A DNA stretch of 58,275 nt. Source: Bacillus albus (GTDB lineage: Bacteria > Bacillota > Bacilli > Bacillales > Bacillaceae_G). The notes below the pieces were generated by a model. The model was not told the origin of the DNA, ran no database searches, and saw only the letters and a program-made list of their open reading frames with translations. A program made the position numbers and the translations under genes. The DNA is taken from the NCBI RefSeq assembly GCF_001884185.1, contig NZ_MAOE01000036.1:1-58275 (forward strand). Reading direction: 5' to 3'. How positions within the stretch are numbered: position 1 is the stretch's first letter; every line of letters starts with the position of its first letter. Below, in pieces: positions 37,319 to 45,556 of the stretch.

Positions 37319-37914
37319 CGTTTTTTTGATTTTATGATATAATATCCTTTTTTCTTTTCTACAACTTCGACTTCAGAAAATACTTCTTCTAGTTTTTTCA
37401 GCGCAGATGGTGCACCTTGCTTCTTTTGAATAACAATCCACAACTCTCCACCTGGAACTAAATGATCTACAGCTTTTTCTAAAATCTCATGCACGATATC
37501 TTTACCTGCACGAATTGGAGGATTAGATAGAATAGCAGCATACATACCATCTACATTTTCATAGACGCTACTTTGAAAAATGTGTACATTTCCAATTCTA
37601 TTGTTAGCGGCATTTTCTTTCGCAAGCTCAAGTGCCCTTTCATTCACATCCACCATGTGAACTTTACGGTCTTGAAACTCTTTCGCCAACGATAAACCAA
37701 TTGGTCCATATCCACAACCTACGTCTAATATATCACCTTTAATATCCGGCACTTGAAACGCTTCAATTAAAAGACGAGAACCAAAGTCCACTTCGTTTTT
37801 CGAGAACACTCCACGGTCAGATAAGAAAGTAAATTGAGATCCACGAAGCGTAAATTCCCATCGCTTACGATCACTTTTACTAGAAGGGTCGTTAGAAAAA
37901 TAATGGTCTGCCAT
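37315..37914 (-). CDS. ybxB: RsmC/YbxB-type class I methyltransferase
   Basis: A 199-residue SAM-dependent methyltransferase. SAM motif I is DVGCGYGPIGL (about residue 62), and the N6/N2-type motif IV is SNPPIRAGK. The family (RsmC-like) methylates guanine in 16S rRNA; the exact target of YbxB is inferred, not seen. ATG 37914 with AGAGGTGG upstream gives MADHYFSNDP. It lies between rplL and rpoB, after the rplL terminator, as in other Bacilli. Confidence 0.9.
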   Translation of the reverse strand: MADHYFSNDPSSKSDRKRWEFTLRGSQFTFLSDRGVFSKNEVDFGSRLLIEAFQVPDIKGDILDVGCGYGPIGLSLAKEFQDRKVHMVDVNERALELAKENAANNRIGNVHIFQSSVYENVDGMYAAILSNPPIRAGKDIVHEILEKAVDHLVPGGELWIVIQKKQGAPSALKKLEEVFSEVEVVEKKKGYYIIKSKKR

Positions 37915-37941
37915 ATGGCCACCTCTTTTCTTTACAGTTAA

Positions 37942-37973
37942 AAAAAAAGCTCGCATGAGAGCGAGCTTTTTTT
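37942..37973 (-). terminator. Terminator of rplJ-rplL
   Basis: Perfect stem AAAAAAAGCTCGC / GCGAGCTTTTTTT with a 6-nt loop, starting 18 bases after the rplL stop. The ybxB start lies just beyond, so some readthrough probably supplies ybxB. Confidence 0.92.
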
Positions 37974-37990
37974 AAAGCATCAAAAGTTAA

Positions 37991-38350
37991 TTACTTAACT
38001 TCTACAGCAGCGCCAACTTCTTCAAGTTTAGCTTTGATTTCTTCAGCTTCTTCTTTAGCAGCAGCTTCTTTGATTACTTTTGGAGTGTTGTCAACTAATT
38101 CTTTAGCTTCTTTTAAGCCAAGACCAGTGATTTCACGAACAACTTTGATAACTTTGATTTTTTGTGCACCAGCGCTAGTTAGTTCCACATCAAATTCAGT
38201 TTTCTCAGCAGCAGCTTCTCCAGCGCCACCAGCAACAGCTACAGGAGCAGCAGCAGTTACGCCGAATTCTTCCTCGATAGCTTTTACTAAGTCGTTAAGT
38301 TCTAATACAGTCATAGATTTAACTGCTTCAATGATTTGTTCTTTAGTCAT
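37991..38350 (-). CDS. rplL: 50S ribosomal protein L7/L12
   Basis: A 119-residue stalk protein: N-terminal dimerisation domain, an Ala/Gly-rich hinge ([17 protein letters not shown]) and the C-terminal domain with [12 protein letters not shown] that recruits translation GTPases. It follows rplJ in the usual L10-L12 unit and normally needs to be made in excess of L10. Confidence 0.98.
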
Positions 38351-38417
38351 TGTAAATATCCTCCCTTAAATAGGTTTGTATTGTTTTATCGATAATACGT
38401 AATTATCTTTTAAAAAA

Positions 38418-38918
38418 TTAAGCGCCTTGCTCTTCCTTTTGGTCTGCAACTGCTTTAGTAGCAAGTGCAAGGTTACGGATTGGAGCTTGAAGAACGCTAA
38501 GAAGCATAGAAAGTAAGCCTTCACGTGATGGAAGAGTAGCGATAGCTTTAACCTCATCAAGTGTTACAAGTTTACCTTCGATTACGCCCGCTTTAATTTC
38601 TAAAGCTTCATGATCTTTAGCGAAGTCGTTTAATACTTTCGCAGGAGCAACTACATCCTCGTTACTGAACGCGATTGCGTTTGGTCCTGTTAAGAATTCA
38701 TTTAACTCAGCCATTTCAGCAGATTCTGCAGCACGACGAGTTAGAGAGTTTTTGTAAACTTTGAACTCAACGCCAGCTTCACGTAATTGCTTACGTAATT
38801 CTGTTGCTTCAGAAACTGTTAAACCACGGTAGTCAACAACGATTGTAGATTTACTAGCGCGAAGTTTGTCCGCGATTTCAGTTACAACTTGTTGTTTAGT
38901 TTCGATTACTTTGCTCAT
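38418..38918 (-). CDS. rplJ: 50S ribosomal protein L10
   Basis: A 166-residue stalk base protein, starting [12 protein letters not shown], with the long C-terminal helix that binds L12 dimers. ATG 38918 follows AGGAGG; the frame open to 38996 runs through the leader RNA and is not coding. In Firmicutes the L10-L12 complex controls this operon through the L10 leader just upstream. Confidence 0.98.
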   Translation of the reverse strand: MSKVIETKQQVVTEIADKLRASKSTIVVDYRGLTVSEATELRKQLREAGVEFKVYKNSLTRRAAESAEMAELNEFLTGPNAIAFSNEDVVAPAKVLNDFAKDHEALEIKAGVIEGKLVTLDEVKAIATLPSREGLLSMLLSVLQAPIRNLALATKAVADQKEEQGA

Positions 38919-38963
38919 GTTATTACACCTCCTGTAGATTATATAGAAGATGTACCGAAAGTG

Positions 38964-39090
38964 CACTAAAAACCTCCATGCCCAACTTGTAGACATGGAG
39001 GCATATAGTCACAGAAAAAAATTCCGTTTCGTATATTAACACCTAGGTAGGAAATTAAGTCTATCGACACCTACTGTCTACGGTACACTA
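38964..39090 (-). ncRNA. L10 leader RNA with terminator (rplJL attenuator)
   Basis: The minus strand carries the L10-leader pattern: CCGTAGACAGTAGGTG and, after a short gap, CCTACCTAGGTG, whose kinked stem binds L10. It ends in an intrinsic terminator with arms CCTCCATG (39002-38995) / CATGGAGG (38981-38974) followed by TTTTT. L10 binding is expected to favour the terminator. The family identification is from memory, but the position, repeats and terminator all agree. Confidence 0.88.
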
Positions 39091-39111
39091 ATTAAATTCA
39101 CAACATAAATG

Positions 39112-39140
39112 ATTATATAAAAACTTCTTTATGAAGTCAA
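39112..39140 (-). promoter_or_regulatory. Promoter of rplJ-rplL
   Basis: TTGACT at 39140-39135 and a perfect TATAAT at 39117-39112 with a 17-nt spacer; start near 39105, just upstream of the L10 leader. Confidence 0.9.
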
Positions 39141-39150
39141 CTTCCAAAAT

Positions 39151-39843
39151 TTACGCTAATGTAGAAACGTCTACACGTACGCCAGGTCCCATTGTAGAAG
39201 CAACTGTTACGTTCTTCATGTAAGTACCTTTTGCAGCAGCTGGCTTAACTTTTTGTAAAGTGTCAGCAATTGTTCTGAAGTTTTCTACTAATTTAGCATC
39301 TTCGAAAGATACTTTACCGATTGGAACATGGATGTTACCAGCTTTATCAACGCGGTATTCAACTTTACCAGCTTTGATTTCGTTAACAGCTTTAGTTACA
39401 TCGAAAGTAACTGTTCCAGTTTTAGGGTTTGGCATTAAACCTTTAGGTCCTAATACGCGACCAAGTTTACCAACTTCACCCATCATGTCAGGAGTTGCTA
39501 CTACTACATCGAAATCGAACCAACCTTGTTGGATTTTACCGATGTAATCAGCATCGCCTACGAAGTCAGCTCCAGCAGCTTCAGCTTCTTTAGCTTTTTC
39601 GCCTTTAGCGAATACTAATACACGTTGTACTTTACCAGTACCGTGTGGAAGAACAACTGCACCACGGATTTGTTGGTCAGCTTTCTTAGGGTCAACACCT
39701 AAACGGAATGCAGCTTCTACAGTTGCATCAAATTTAGCTGTGTTTGTTTTCTTTACTAATTCTACTGCTTCTGTTGCAGAGTAAGCAGCTGCACGATCAA
39801 CAAGCTTTGCAGCTTCTACGTACTTTTTACCTCTTTTAGCCAT
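39151..39843 (-). CDS. rplA: 50S ribosomal protein L1
   Basis: A 230-residue L1, forming the mobile stalk at the E site and acting as translational repressor of its own operon in many bacteria. Signature [18 protein letters not shown] is present. ATG 39843 follows GAGGAGG; a frame open to 39930 overlaps the leader. An L1-operator-like element lies directly before the ribosome site. Confidence 0.98.
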
Positions 39844-39860
39844 TTTTATTTCCTCCTCGA

Positions 39861-39889
39861 ATGTGGTTTTAGCGGAATAACCTCCCACG
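39861..39889 (-). promoter_or_regulatory. L1-operator-like element before rplA
   Basis: CGTGGGAGG (39889-39881) pairs its GTGG with CCAC (39866-39863), leaving the GGGAG-type internal sequence typical of L1 binding sites. It ends two bases before the rplA Shine-Dalgarno, so L1 binding could block initiation. A second copy with identical flanks lies before rplK. Confidence 0.55.
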
Positions 39890-39961
39890 TTTACGCTTAT
39901 TTTCAGGTATAACCTGAGGATGCGCGCCACCCATTTATTTAAAAACGATAATCATTTACGA

Positions 39962-40003
39962 TAATAAAGGTTGCGAATTGGAATTCCAGACCCGCAACCT
40001 TTT
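39962..40003 (-). terminator. Terminator-like hairpin between rplK and rplA
   Basis: Arms AGGTTGCG / CGCAACCT around a loop containing GGAATTCC, followed by TTATTAT, about 20 bases after the rplK stop. It may reduce transcription into rplA or protect the rplK message. Confidence 0.55.
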
Positions 40004-40020
40004 TTAAAAAACAAATCGAA

Positions 40021-40446
40021 TTAGTCTTCGATAACGATGCCCATACTGCGTGCAGTACCTTCAACCATACGCATTGCAGCTTCTACACTAGCAGCGTTAA
40101 GGTCAGGCATTTTAGTTTCAGCGATTTCGCGTACTTTATCACGCTTAACAGTTGCCACTTTATTACGGTTTGGTTCACCAGAACCAGACTCAATACCAGC
40201 TACTTTCTTAAGAAGAACAGCAGCAGGAGGAGTTTTAGTAATGAAAGTGAATGAACGGTCCTCAAATACCGTAATTTCAACAGGGATGATAAGACCAGCT
40301 TGATCAGCTGTACGAGCGTTAAACTCTTTACAGAAGCCCATGATGTTAACACCTGCTTGTCCTAATGCTGGACCAACTGGTGGAGCTGGGTTAGCTTTAC
40401 CTGCAGGAATTTGAAGCTTTACCATTTTAATTACCTTTTTAGCCAC
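40021..40446 (-). CDS. rplK: 50S ribosomal protein L11
   Basis: A 141-residue L11 that binds the GTPase-associated centre and is needed for RelA activation. N-terminal signature [19 protein letters not shown] is present. Start is GTG 40446 ([10 protein letters not shown]) with AAGGAGG upstream. It leads the rplK-rplA pair behind its own promoter. Confidence 0.98.
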
Positions 40447-40470
40447 GAGACACACCTCCTTAAGTCCGTG

Positions 40471-40505
40471 ATGTGGTCAATTGGACAGTGATTTGCCCTC
40501 CCACG
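40471..40505 (-). promoter_or_regulatory. L1-operator-like element before rplK
   Basis: CGTGGGAGG (40505-40497) and CCACAT (40476-40471) form the same GTGG/CCAC stem with GGGAG side as the copy before rplA. It lies 10 to 15 bases upstream of the rplK Shine-Dalgarno. L1 autoregulation at rplK is well known in other bacteria. Confidence 0.6.
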
Positions 40506-40536
40506 TCATATTTTATCTGTAAGGATAAAATCTTTC

Positions 40537-40563
40537 AAAAAACGTCTCCGATAACGAAGACGT
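40537..40563 (-). terminator. Terminator between nusG and rplK, directly after the rplK promoter
   Basis: Stem ACGTCTTCG / CGGAGACGT (one G-U pair) with a TTAT loop, then TTTTTT. It ends nusG transcripts but also begins only about seven bases after the expected rplK start site, so it could attenuate rplK-rplA. Confidence 0.82.
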
Positions 40564-40576
40564 ACTGACTTAAAAG

Positions 40577-40605
40577 ATATTATCACTTTTTACAATTCAT
40601 TTCAA
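40577..40605 (-). promoter_or_regulatory. Promoter of rplK-rplA
   Basis: TTGAAA at 40605-40600 and TAATAT at 40582-40577 with a 17-nt spacer. It lies just after the nusG stop. Confidence 0.7.
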
Positions 40606-40613
40606 GTTTCATT

Positions 40614-41147
40614 TTATAATTTTTCAATTTGATGGAAGTCAAGTTCAACTGGAGTCTCGCGACCAAACATGTCCACAAGCACGCTAACCTTTTTCTTCTC
40701 CACATCAATTTCTTCGATAGCACCTGTATAATCTGCGAATGGTCCCTCATTTACACGTACTGTCTCATGAAGTTCAAAGTCGAAATCAACCACTTCATTG
40801 TCCATTCCCATATGTTTCATAATGGTAACAACTTCCTCTTCTAATAGAGGTGATGGTTTAGAACCTGAACCAGAAGAACCAACGAACCCAGTTACACCTG
40901 GTGTGTTACGTACAACATACCAAGAGTCATCAGTCATGATTAATTCTACTAATACATAACCTGGGAACACTTTTCTTTTCATTAATTTTTCTTTACCGTT
41001 TTTCATTTCTACTTCTACTTCTTCCGGGACAACAACACGGAAAATTTTATCTTGCATACCCATTGATTCTACACGTTTCTCTAGGTTTGCTTTTACTTTA
41101 TTTTCATATCCAGAATAAGTATGGACAACATACCAACTTTTTTCCAT
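40614..41147 (-). CDS. nusG: Transcription elongation factor NusG
   Basis: A 177-residue protein: N-terminal NGN domain (KSWYVVHTYSGYENKVKANL; VFPGYVLVEL) and C-terminal KOW domain (VRVNEGPFADYTGAIEEID). In Bacillus NusG promotes pausing and intrinsic termination. ATG 41147 is certain from the N-terminus, yet the best Shine-Dalgarno (GGGAGG, 41174-41169) is 21 bases away with an inverted repeat between. Its own promoter and a hairpin lie in the secE-nusG gap. Confidence 0.98.
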   Translation of the reverse strand: MEKSWYVVHTYSGYENKVKANLEKRVESMGMQDKIFRVVVPEEVEVEMKNGKEKLMKRKVFPGYVLVELIMTDDSWYVVRNTPGVTGFVGSSGSGSKPSPLLEEEVVTIMKHMGMDNEVVDFDFELHETVRVNEGPFADYTGAIEEIDVEKKKVSVLVDMFGRETPVELDFHQIEKL

Positions 41148-41200
41148 TCATTTAGGACGAGCGTCCTTCCCTCCCTGACGTACATTTTTTTGCGCAAATG

Positions 41201-41224
41201 AAAAAACCCGTCCACCGGGCTTTT
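41201..41224 (-). terminator. Terminator between secE and nusG
   Basis: Stem AAAAGCCCG / CGGGTTTTTT with a GTGGA loop. It ends rpmG-secE transcripts and is also only about 14 bases after the expected nusG start site. Confidence 0.82.
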
Positions 41225-41244
41225 ACACAGTTCTTATAAATAAC

Positions 41245-41275
41245 ATTATATCATGGATAAGTGCTTCTTATTCAA
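41245..41275 (-). promoter_or_regulatory. Promoter of nusG (extended -10)
   Basis: TGATATAAT at 41253-41245 gives a perfect -10 with a TG extension. TTGAAT lies at 41275-41270, 19 nt upstream. It lies directly after the secE stop. Confidence 0.65.
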
Positions 41276-41278
41276 GAA

Positions 41279-41458
41279 TTAACCAAGAATTAACCGAATT
41301 AAAGAAGAAATGCCCATATCAACCACTGCGAAGAAAATCGCAAAGAAGACAACTGTTGCAATAACAGTCGCTGTTGAACGGAGTAATTCATCTTTTTTAG
41401 GCCAACTTACTTTTTTCATTTCGCGACCTACATCGCCGAAAAAGTTCGTTAAACGCAT
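41279..41458 (-). CDS. secE: Preprotein translocase subunit SecE
   Basis: A 59-residue single-span protein, too short for a routine ORF cut-off and found by translating the gap: MRLTNFFGDVGREMKKVSWP, then a transmembrane helix (STATVIATVVFFAIFFAVV). The amphipathic KKVSWPKKDEL motif is the SecE hallmark. Partner of SecY. It follows rpmG by 32 bases. Confidence 0.97.
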   Translation of the reverse strand: MRLTNFFGDVGREMKKVSWPKKDELLRSTATVIATVVFFAIFFAVVDMGISSLIRLILG

Positions 41459-41490
41459 CTACGGGACCTCCAGTGTATTATTTCAATTAT

Positions 41491-41637
41491 TTATTTTGTT
41501 TCCTTGTGAACTGTATGCTGATTGCATGTTTTACAGAATTTCTTTATTTCAAGTCGCTCTACTGAGCTCGTATCTTTCATCGTAGAGTAGTTTCGATTTT
41601 TACACTCTTCACATGAGAGTACAACTTTTTTCCTCAT
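41491..41637 (-). CDS. rpmG: 50S ribosomal protein L33, zinc-binding form
   Basis: A 48-residue L33 translated by eye ([19 protein letters not shown]...; ends TVHKETK). Zinc ligands CEEC and CKTC are intact. It heads the rpmG-secE pair behind a promoter, as in other Bacilli. The ribosome site AAGGTTGG is modest. Confidence 0.96.
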   Translation of the reverse strand: MRKKVVLSCEECKNRNYSTMKDTSSVERLEIKKFCKTCNQHTVHKETK

Positions 41638-41672
41638 TAGTTACACCAACCTTGTAACATTATGTCCCTAAA

Positions 41673-41702
41673 AATGTATCATACAACAAAAGACAATGTC
41701 AA
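41673..41702 (-). promoter_or_regulatory. Promoter of rpmG-secE
   Basis: TTGACA at 41702-41697; the best -10 is TACATT (41678-41673, 18 nt) within a GATACATT stretch. The -35 is a perfect match. Confidence 0.6.
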
Positions 41703-41724
41703 TGTCATGCCTTTTGTACTCTCC

Positions 41725-41757
41725 ACAAAAAGAAAACAGGTGATTTTTTACACCTGT
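41725..41757 (-). terminator. Terminator of sigH
   Basis: ACAGGTG / CACCTGT stem with an 8-nt A-rich loop followed by TTTCTTTTT on the minus strand, nine bases after the sigH stop. Confidence 0.85.
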
Positions 41758-41765
41758 AGCACTTG

Positions 41766-42425
41766 TTATGAATTTAAAGTGGTACTCTCTCTCATTTCCA
41801 TATATCGTTCCAATTTCCGCTTCACCCTCTGTAAAGCATTATCAATAGATTTCACATGTCTATTTAACTGTTCCGAAATCTCTTGATAAGAACGACCATC
41901 TAAATATAAAGAAAGCACTTTCCTTTCTAAATCGCTTAATAATTCAGATATTTTAGATTCTATGTCTGTATATTCTTCCTGACTTATAATCATTTCTTCA
42001 GGATCAGTTACCTTCGCTTCCGAAATAACATCTAATAATGTCCGATCAGATTCCTCATCATAAATCGGTTTATCTAAAGACACATATGAATTTAACGGAA
42101 TATGCTTTTGCCTGGTTGCTGTTTTAATAGCGGTAATAATTTGTCGAGTGATACACAGTTCAGCAAATGCTTTGAATGAAGATAGCTTGTCCTCTTTATA
42201 ATCACGAATCGCTTTAAACAACCCAATCATACCTTCTTGAACAATATCTTCTCGATCGGCACCCACTAAGAAATAAGATCTCGATTTCGCGCGAACAAAG
42301 TTCTTATATTTGTGAATCAAATATTCTAGAGCGTCAGTATTACCTTTTCGAACTAACTCAACGATTGCCTCATCTTCTAAATCACGAAATGTAACGTCGC
42401 CTACACTTACGAAGCCTGCTTCCAC
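41766..42425 (-). CDS. sigH: RNA polymerase sigma-H factor (Spo0H)
   Basis: A 219-residue sigma-70-family protein that transcribes early stationary-phase, competence and sporulation genes. Region 2 includes GADREDIVQEGMIGLFKAI and SFKAFAELCITRQII; region 4 includes GRSYQEISEQLNRHVKSIDNAL (core SYQEISEQLNRHVKSI). Start is GTG 42425 after GGAGGG. A strong sigma-A promoter precedes it; in B. subtilis this promoter is repressed by AbrB. Confidence 0.97.
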   Translation of the reverse strand: MEAGFVSVGDVTFRDLEDEAIVELVRKGNTDALEYLIHKYKNFVRAKSRSYFLVGADREDIVQEGMIGLFKAIRDYKEDKLSSFKAFAELCITRQIITAIKTATRQKHIPLNSYVSLDKPIYDEESDRTLLDVISEAKVTDPEEMIISQEEYTDIESKISELLSDLERKVLSLYLDGRSYQEISEQLNRHVKSIDNALQRVKRKLERYMEMRESTTLNS

Positions 42426-42458
42426 CTTGATCCCTCCGACCGCTATTTATTTAGCAAT

Positions 42459-42488
42459 ATTATACAGTAAAAAGATAAAGAGCGTCAA
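42459..42488 (-). promoter_or_regulatory. Sigma-A promoter of sigH
   Basis: TTGACG at 42488-42483 and TATAAT at 42464-42459, 18-nt spacer, beginning five bases after the rae1 stop. Confidence 0.82.
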
Positions 42489-42492
42489 TGCT

Positions 42493-43005
42493 TCAACGCT
42501 CTCCTCTTCTTAATTTTTCTAATTTTTCTGTAATATCTTTACTAAATATCTTTCGCATGGCGGGTTGCTTCTCTTTTGTGTCTTGTGTACGTCTTCTTAC
42601 TTGTTGCTCCATCGCTTGTACTTCTAACTCTAACTCACGTGCAGATTTCCGAAGAGCACCTTGTGCAAATATAACCCATTGTTCCGTATAATCAGAAGTT
42701 GCAACGTATATTTGCGTATTTATATTTCTAAGCTCAATCGCAAGTTGCTCTATCTTTTCATCTGCAGTTTGATTCTTCCTCGTGAATATAACTTCCACAC
42801 GCGATTGTTTCATCTTTTTTTCAATACCGTGGACTGTATACGCATCGAAGACTATCATTACCTTTGTACCTGTGTAACCTTGGTAATCCGCCATCTTATC
42901 AATCAGTGCATCTCTTGATGATTGCAAATCTACATCCCGTAGTTTCTTCAAGTCTCCCCAAGCTCCAATAATGTTGTAACCGTCAACGATTAAAATATCG
43001 TTCAT
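42493..43005 (-). CDS. rae1: Ribosome-associated endoribonuclease Rae1 (YacP)
   Basis: A 170-residue NYN/PIN-like nuclease. The N-terminal DILIVDGYNIIGAW carries the conserved acidic residue and further acidic positions lie in MIVFDAYTV and YVATSDYTEQ. In B. subtilis Rae1 cuts mRNA in the ribosomal A site. The start is three bases after the rlmB stop. Confidence 0.92.
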   Translation of the reverse strand: MNDILIVDGYNIIGAWGDLKKLRDVDLQSSRDALIDKMADYQGYTGTKVMIVFDAYTVHGIEKKMKQSRVEVIFTRKNQTADEKIEQLAIELRNINTQIYVATSDYTEQWVIFAQGALRKSARELELEVQAMEQQVRRRTQDTKEKQPAMRKIFSKDITEKLEKLRRGER

Positions 43006-43008
43006 TTT

Positions 43009-43752
43009 TTATTTACCAATTTCGTTACGTTTACGATATACCTCATACATTAACAAACTTGCGGCTACTGAAGCATTTAAGGATGTAACTTTACCAACCA
43101 TCGGTAAAGTAATTAAGAAATCACATTTTTCACCAATAATACGACTCATACCTTTTCCTTCACTTCCAATTACTAATCCAATTGGCATTGTACCATCTAA
43201 ATTACGGTAATCTGTTTTCCCTTTTGCATCTGTACCAGCAATCCAAAGTCCACGCTCTTTTAATTCATCGATTGTACGAGATAAATTCGTTACGCGCGCA
43301 ACAGGAATATATTCAATTGCTCCAGTAGATGCTTTCGCAACTGATGCTGTAAGTCCTACCGCTCTTCTTTTCGGAATAATAATTCCATGAGCGCCTGTTG
43401 CATCCGCAGTACGCATAATAGAACCTAGGTTATGCGGGTCTTCAATTTCATCTAAAATTAAGAAGAACGGATCTTCATTACGCTTCTCTGCTACTTTAAA
43501 TAAATCTTCTAACTCAGCATATTGATATGCAGCCACTTGAGCAATTACACCTTGATGGTTCCCCTCAACTAATTGATCTAACTTCTTCTTTGGCGCATGT
43601 TGTAAAATAATCTTATTTTCTTTCGCTAGTGCTAGTACAATTTGTACTTGTCCTTTGGCAGCACCTTCCGCGATCCAAATTTTATTAATATCTCTTCCTG
43701 ATCGTAACGCTTCAATTACAGGGTTACGTCCGATAATATATTCACTACTCAT
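43009..43752 (-). CDS. rlmB: 23S rRNA 2'-O-methyltransferase RlmB-type (SPOUT)
   Basis: A 247-residue TrmH/SpoU-family protein: an N-terminal L7Ae-like substrate-binding domain ([14 protein letters not shown]) and a SPOUT knotted domain with [32 protein letters not shown] and [13 protein letters not shown]. It probably methylates a guanosine of 23S rRNA (G2251 by E. coli analogy). The ATG overlaps the mrnC stop as ATGA. Confidence 0.93.
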
Positions 43753-44156
43753 GATGATGTGCCCCCTTCCTTTTCTTCTAAAACAGCAATTGCCTTATAT
43801 ACAATTTCGTCTAATCTTTCACGATTATTTAATAAGTGATGATAACCAATAAGCGCTTCAAAGGCTGTACTATGTCGATATGTTTGTACATCCGTATTTT
43901 TCGGAACAGTACCTGAATTAGCATTACGCCCTCTTCTTAGTACCGCTTCTTCTTCTTCAGTTAAAAATGCTGTCTCTAATAAATGATAAACAACTTTCGC
44001 CTGTGCTTTTGCCGAAACAAAGCTTGTCCCTAATCGATGTAATTGATTAGGACGAACTTTCCCTTTTTGAAGTAGGTGATAGCGGATATATTGTTCATAC
44101 ACCGCATCACCCATATATGCTAACGCTAAGCTATTTAATTGCTTTGCATCAATCAT
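43749..44156 (-). CDS. mrnC: Mini-ribonuclease III
   Basis: A 135-residue RNase III catalytic domain lacking the dsRNA-binding domain. The conserved [19 protein letters not shown] contains the catalytic Asp. It matures 23S rRNA ends in B. subtilis. ATG 44156 begins two bases after the cysS stop, with AGAGGA as ribosome site inside the end of cysS. Confidence 0.94.
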
Positions 44157-44158
44157 TC

Positions 44159-45556
44159 TTATCCTCTTTTCCATCTTGTACCTTGAGCGGTATCTTCTAA
44201 AATAATATTACGATCTTTTAAATCATCGCGAATTTGATCTGATAATGCAAAATCACGATTTTTACGAGCTTCAATACGTTTTTGAATAAGCGCCTCAATT
44301 TCTTCATCGAGTAACTCTTCTTGCGCTAATTCTAACCCTAAAATATCAAATAATGTTTCAAGTTGTTTTACGTATGCTTCAATTACTACTGTAGACGTAT
44401 GTTCTTCCAGTAAATATTGATTTGCATGATTTGCTACATTATATAACTCAGTGATTGCATTAGCTGTATTGAAGTCATCATTCATCGCTTCTTCAAATGC
44501 AGTCTGGAATTTTTCCAGTTCAGCTAACCATTTCTCATTATGATCTGTTAAATCCGTACTACTTTCCATACGGTGTTTCAAGTTACCGTAAGCCGTTTTA
44601 ATTCTTTCCAGCCCGTTATTTGTGCTTTGTAATAACTCTTCACTGAAATTAATTGGATGACGGTAATGTACTGATAGCATAAAAAATCTAATTAACTGCG
44701 GATCATATTGCTTAATGATATCGTGAACTAAAATGAAGTTCCCAAGTGACTTAGACATCTTCTCATTATTAATATTAATATATCCATTGTGCATCCAATA
44801 GCGTGCAAATGTTTTTCCTGTTAACGCCTCAGATTGCGCGATTTCATTCTCATGATGAGGAAATGCCAAGTCTTGACCACCAGCGTGAATATCAATTGTG
44901 TCCCCTAAGTATTTACGTGCCATTGCCGAGCATTCAATATGCCAACCTGGACGACCTTTCCCCCAAGGGCTTTCCCAGAAGATTTCTCCTTCTTTCGCCG
45001 CTTTCCATAAAGCAAAATCAAGAGGGTCTTGTTTCTTTTCTCCTACTTCAATGCGCGCACCGTGACGTAAGTCTGCGATTGGTTGATGAGATAGTTTACC
45101 GTATCCTTCGAATTCCTTCGTTCTAAAGTACACATCACCTTCTGATTCATATGCATATCCTTTATTCACAAGTTCTTGAATAAATTCAATAATGATATCC
45201 ATATTTTCCGTTACACGCGGATGAACCGTTGCATGTTTGCAACCTAGTGCCGTTACATCCTCAAAGTACGCTTCAACGAAACGGTCAGCAATTGTTGGCA
45301 CATCTTCACCTAACTCATTTGCTGCTTTAATTAATTTATCATCTACGTCTGTAAAATTAGATACATACTGCACATCGTATCCTTTATATTCTAAATAACG
45401 GCGTACCGTATCAAATACCATAGGTGGTCTTGCATTCCCAATGTGAATGTAGTTATAAACTGTAGGTCCGCATACATACATCTTTACCTTATTTTCTTCT
45501 AATGGAGTAAACTCTTCCTTTTGACGTGTTAACGTATTATAAATGTGAATAGTCAT
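44159..45556 (-). CDS. cysS: Cysteinyl-tRNA synthetase
   Basis: A 465-residue class I synthetase. The HIGH motif appears as YIHIGNARP, the zinc-binding Cys is in [14 protein letters not shown] and [15 protein letters not shown] follow, and the KMSKS loop is [11 protein letters not shown]. It starts 20 bases inside the end of cysE and is controlled with it by the T-box leader. Confidence 0.98.

Noticed and set aside
37055-37342. 95-residue frame on the plus strand across the rpoB leader
   Set aside because: AT-rich low-complexity translation with no ribosome site; the region holds the rpoB promoter and leader.
38034-38369. 111-residue Ala/Ser-rich frame antisense to rplL
   Set aside because: A mirror of the Ala/Glu/Lys-rich rplL codons, with no start signal.
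38919-38996. N-terminal extension of rplJ through the leader
   Set aside because: The open frame runs through the L10 leader and its terminator; the family start and the ribosome site are at 38918.
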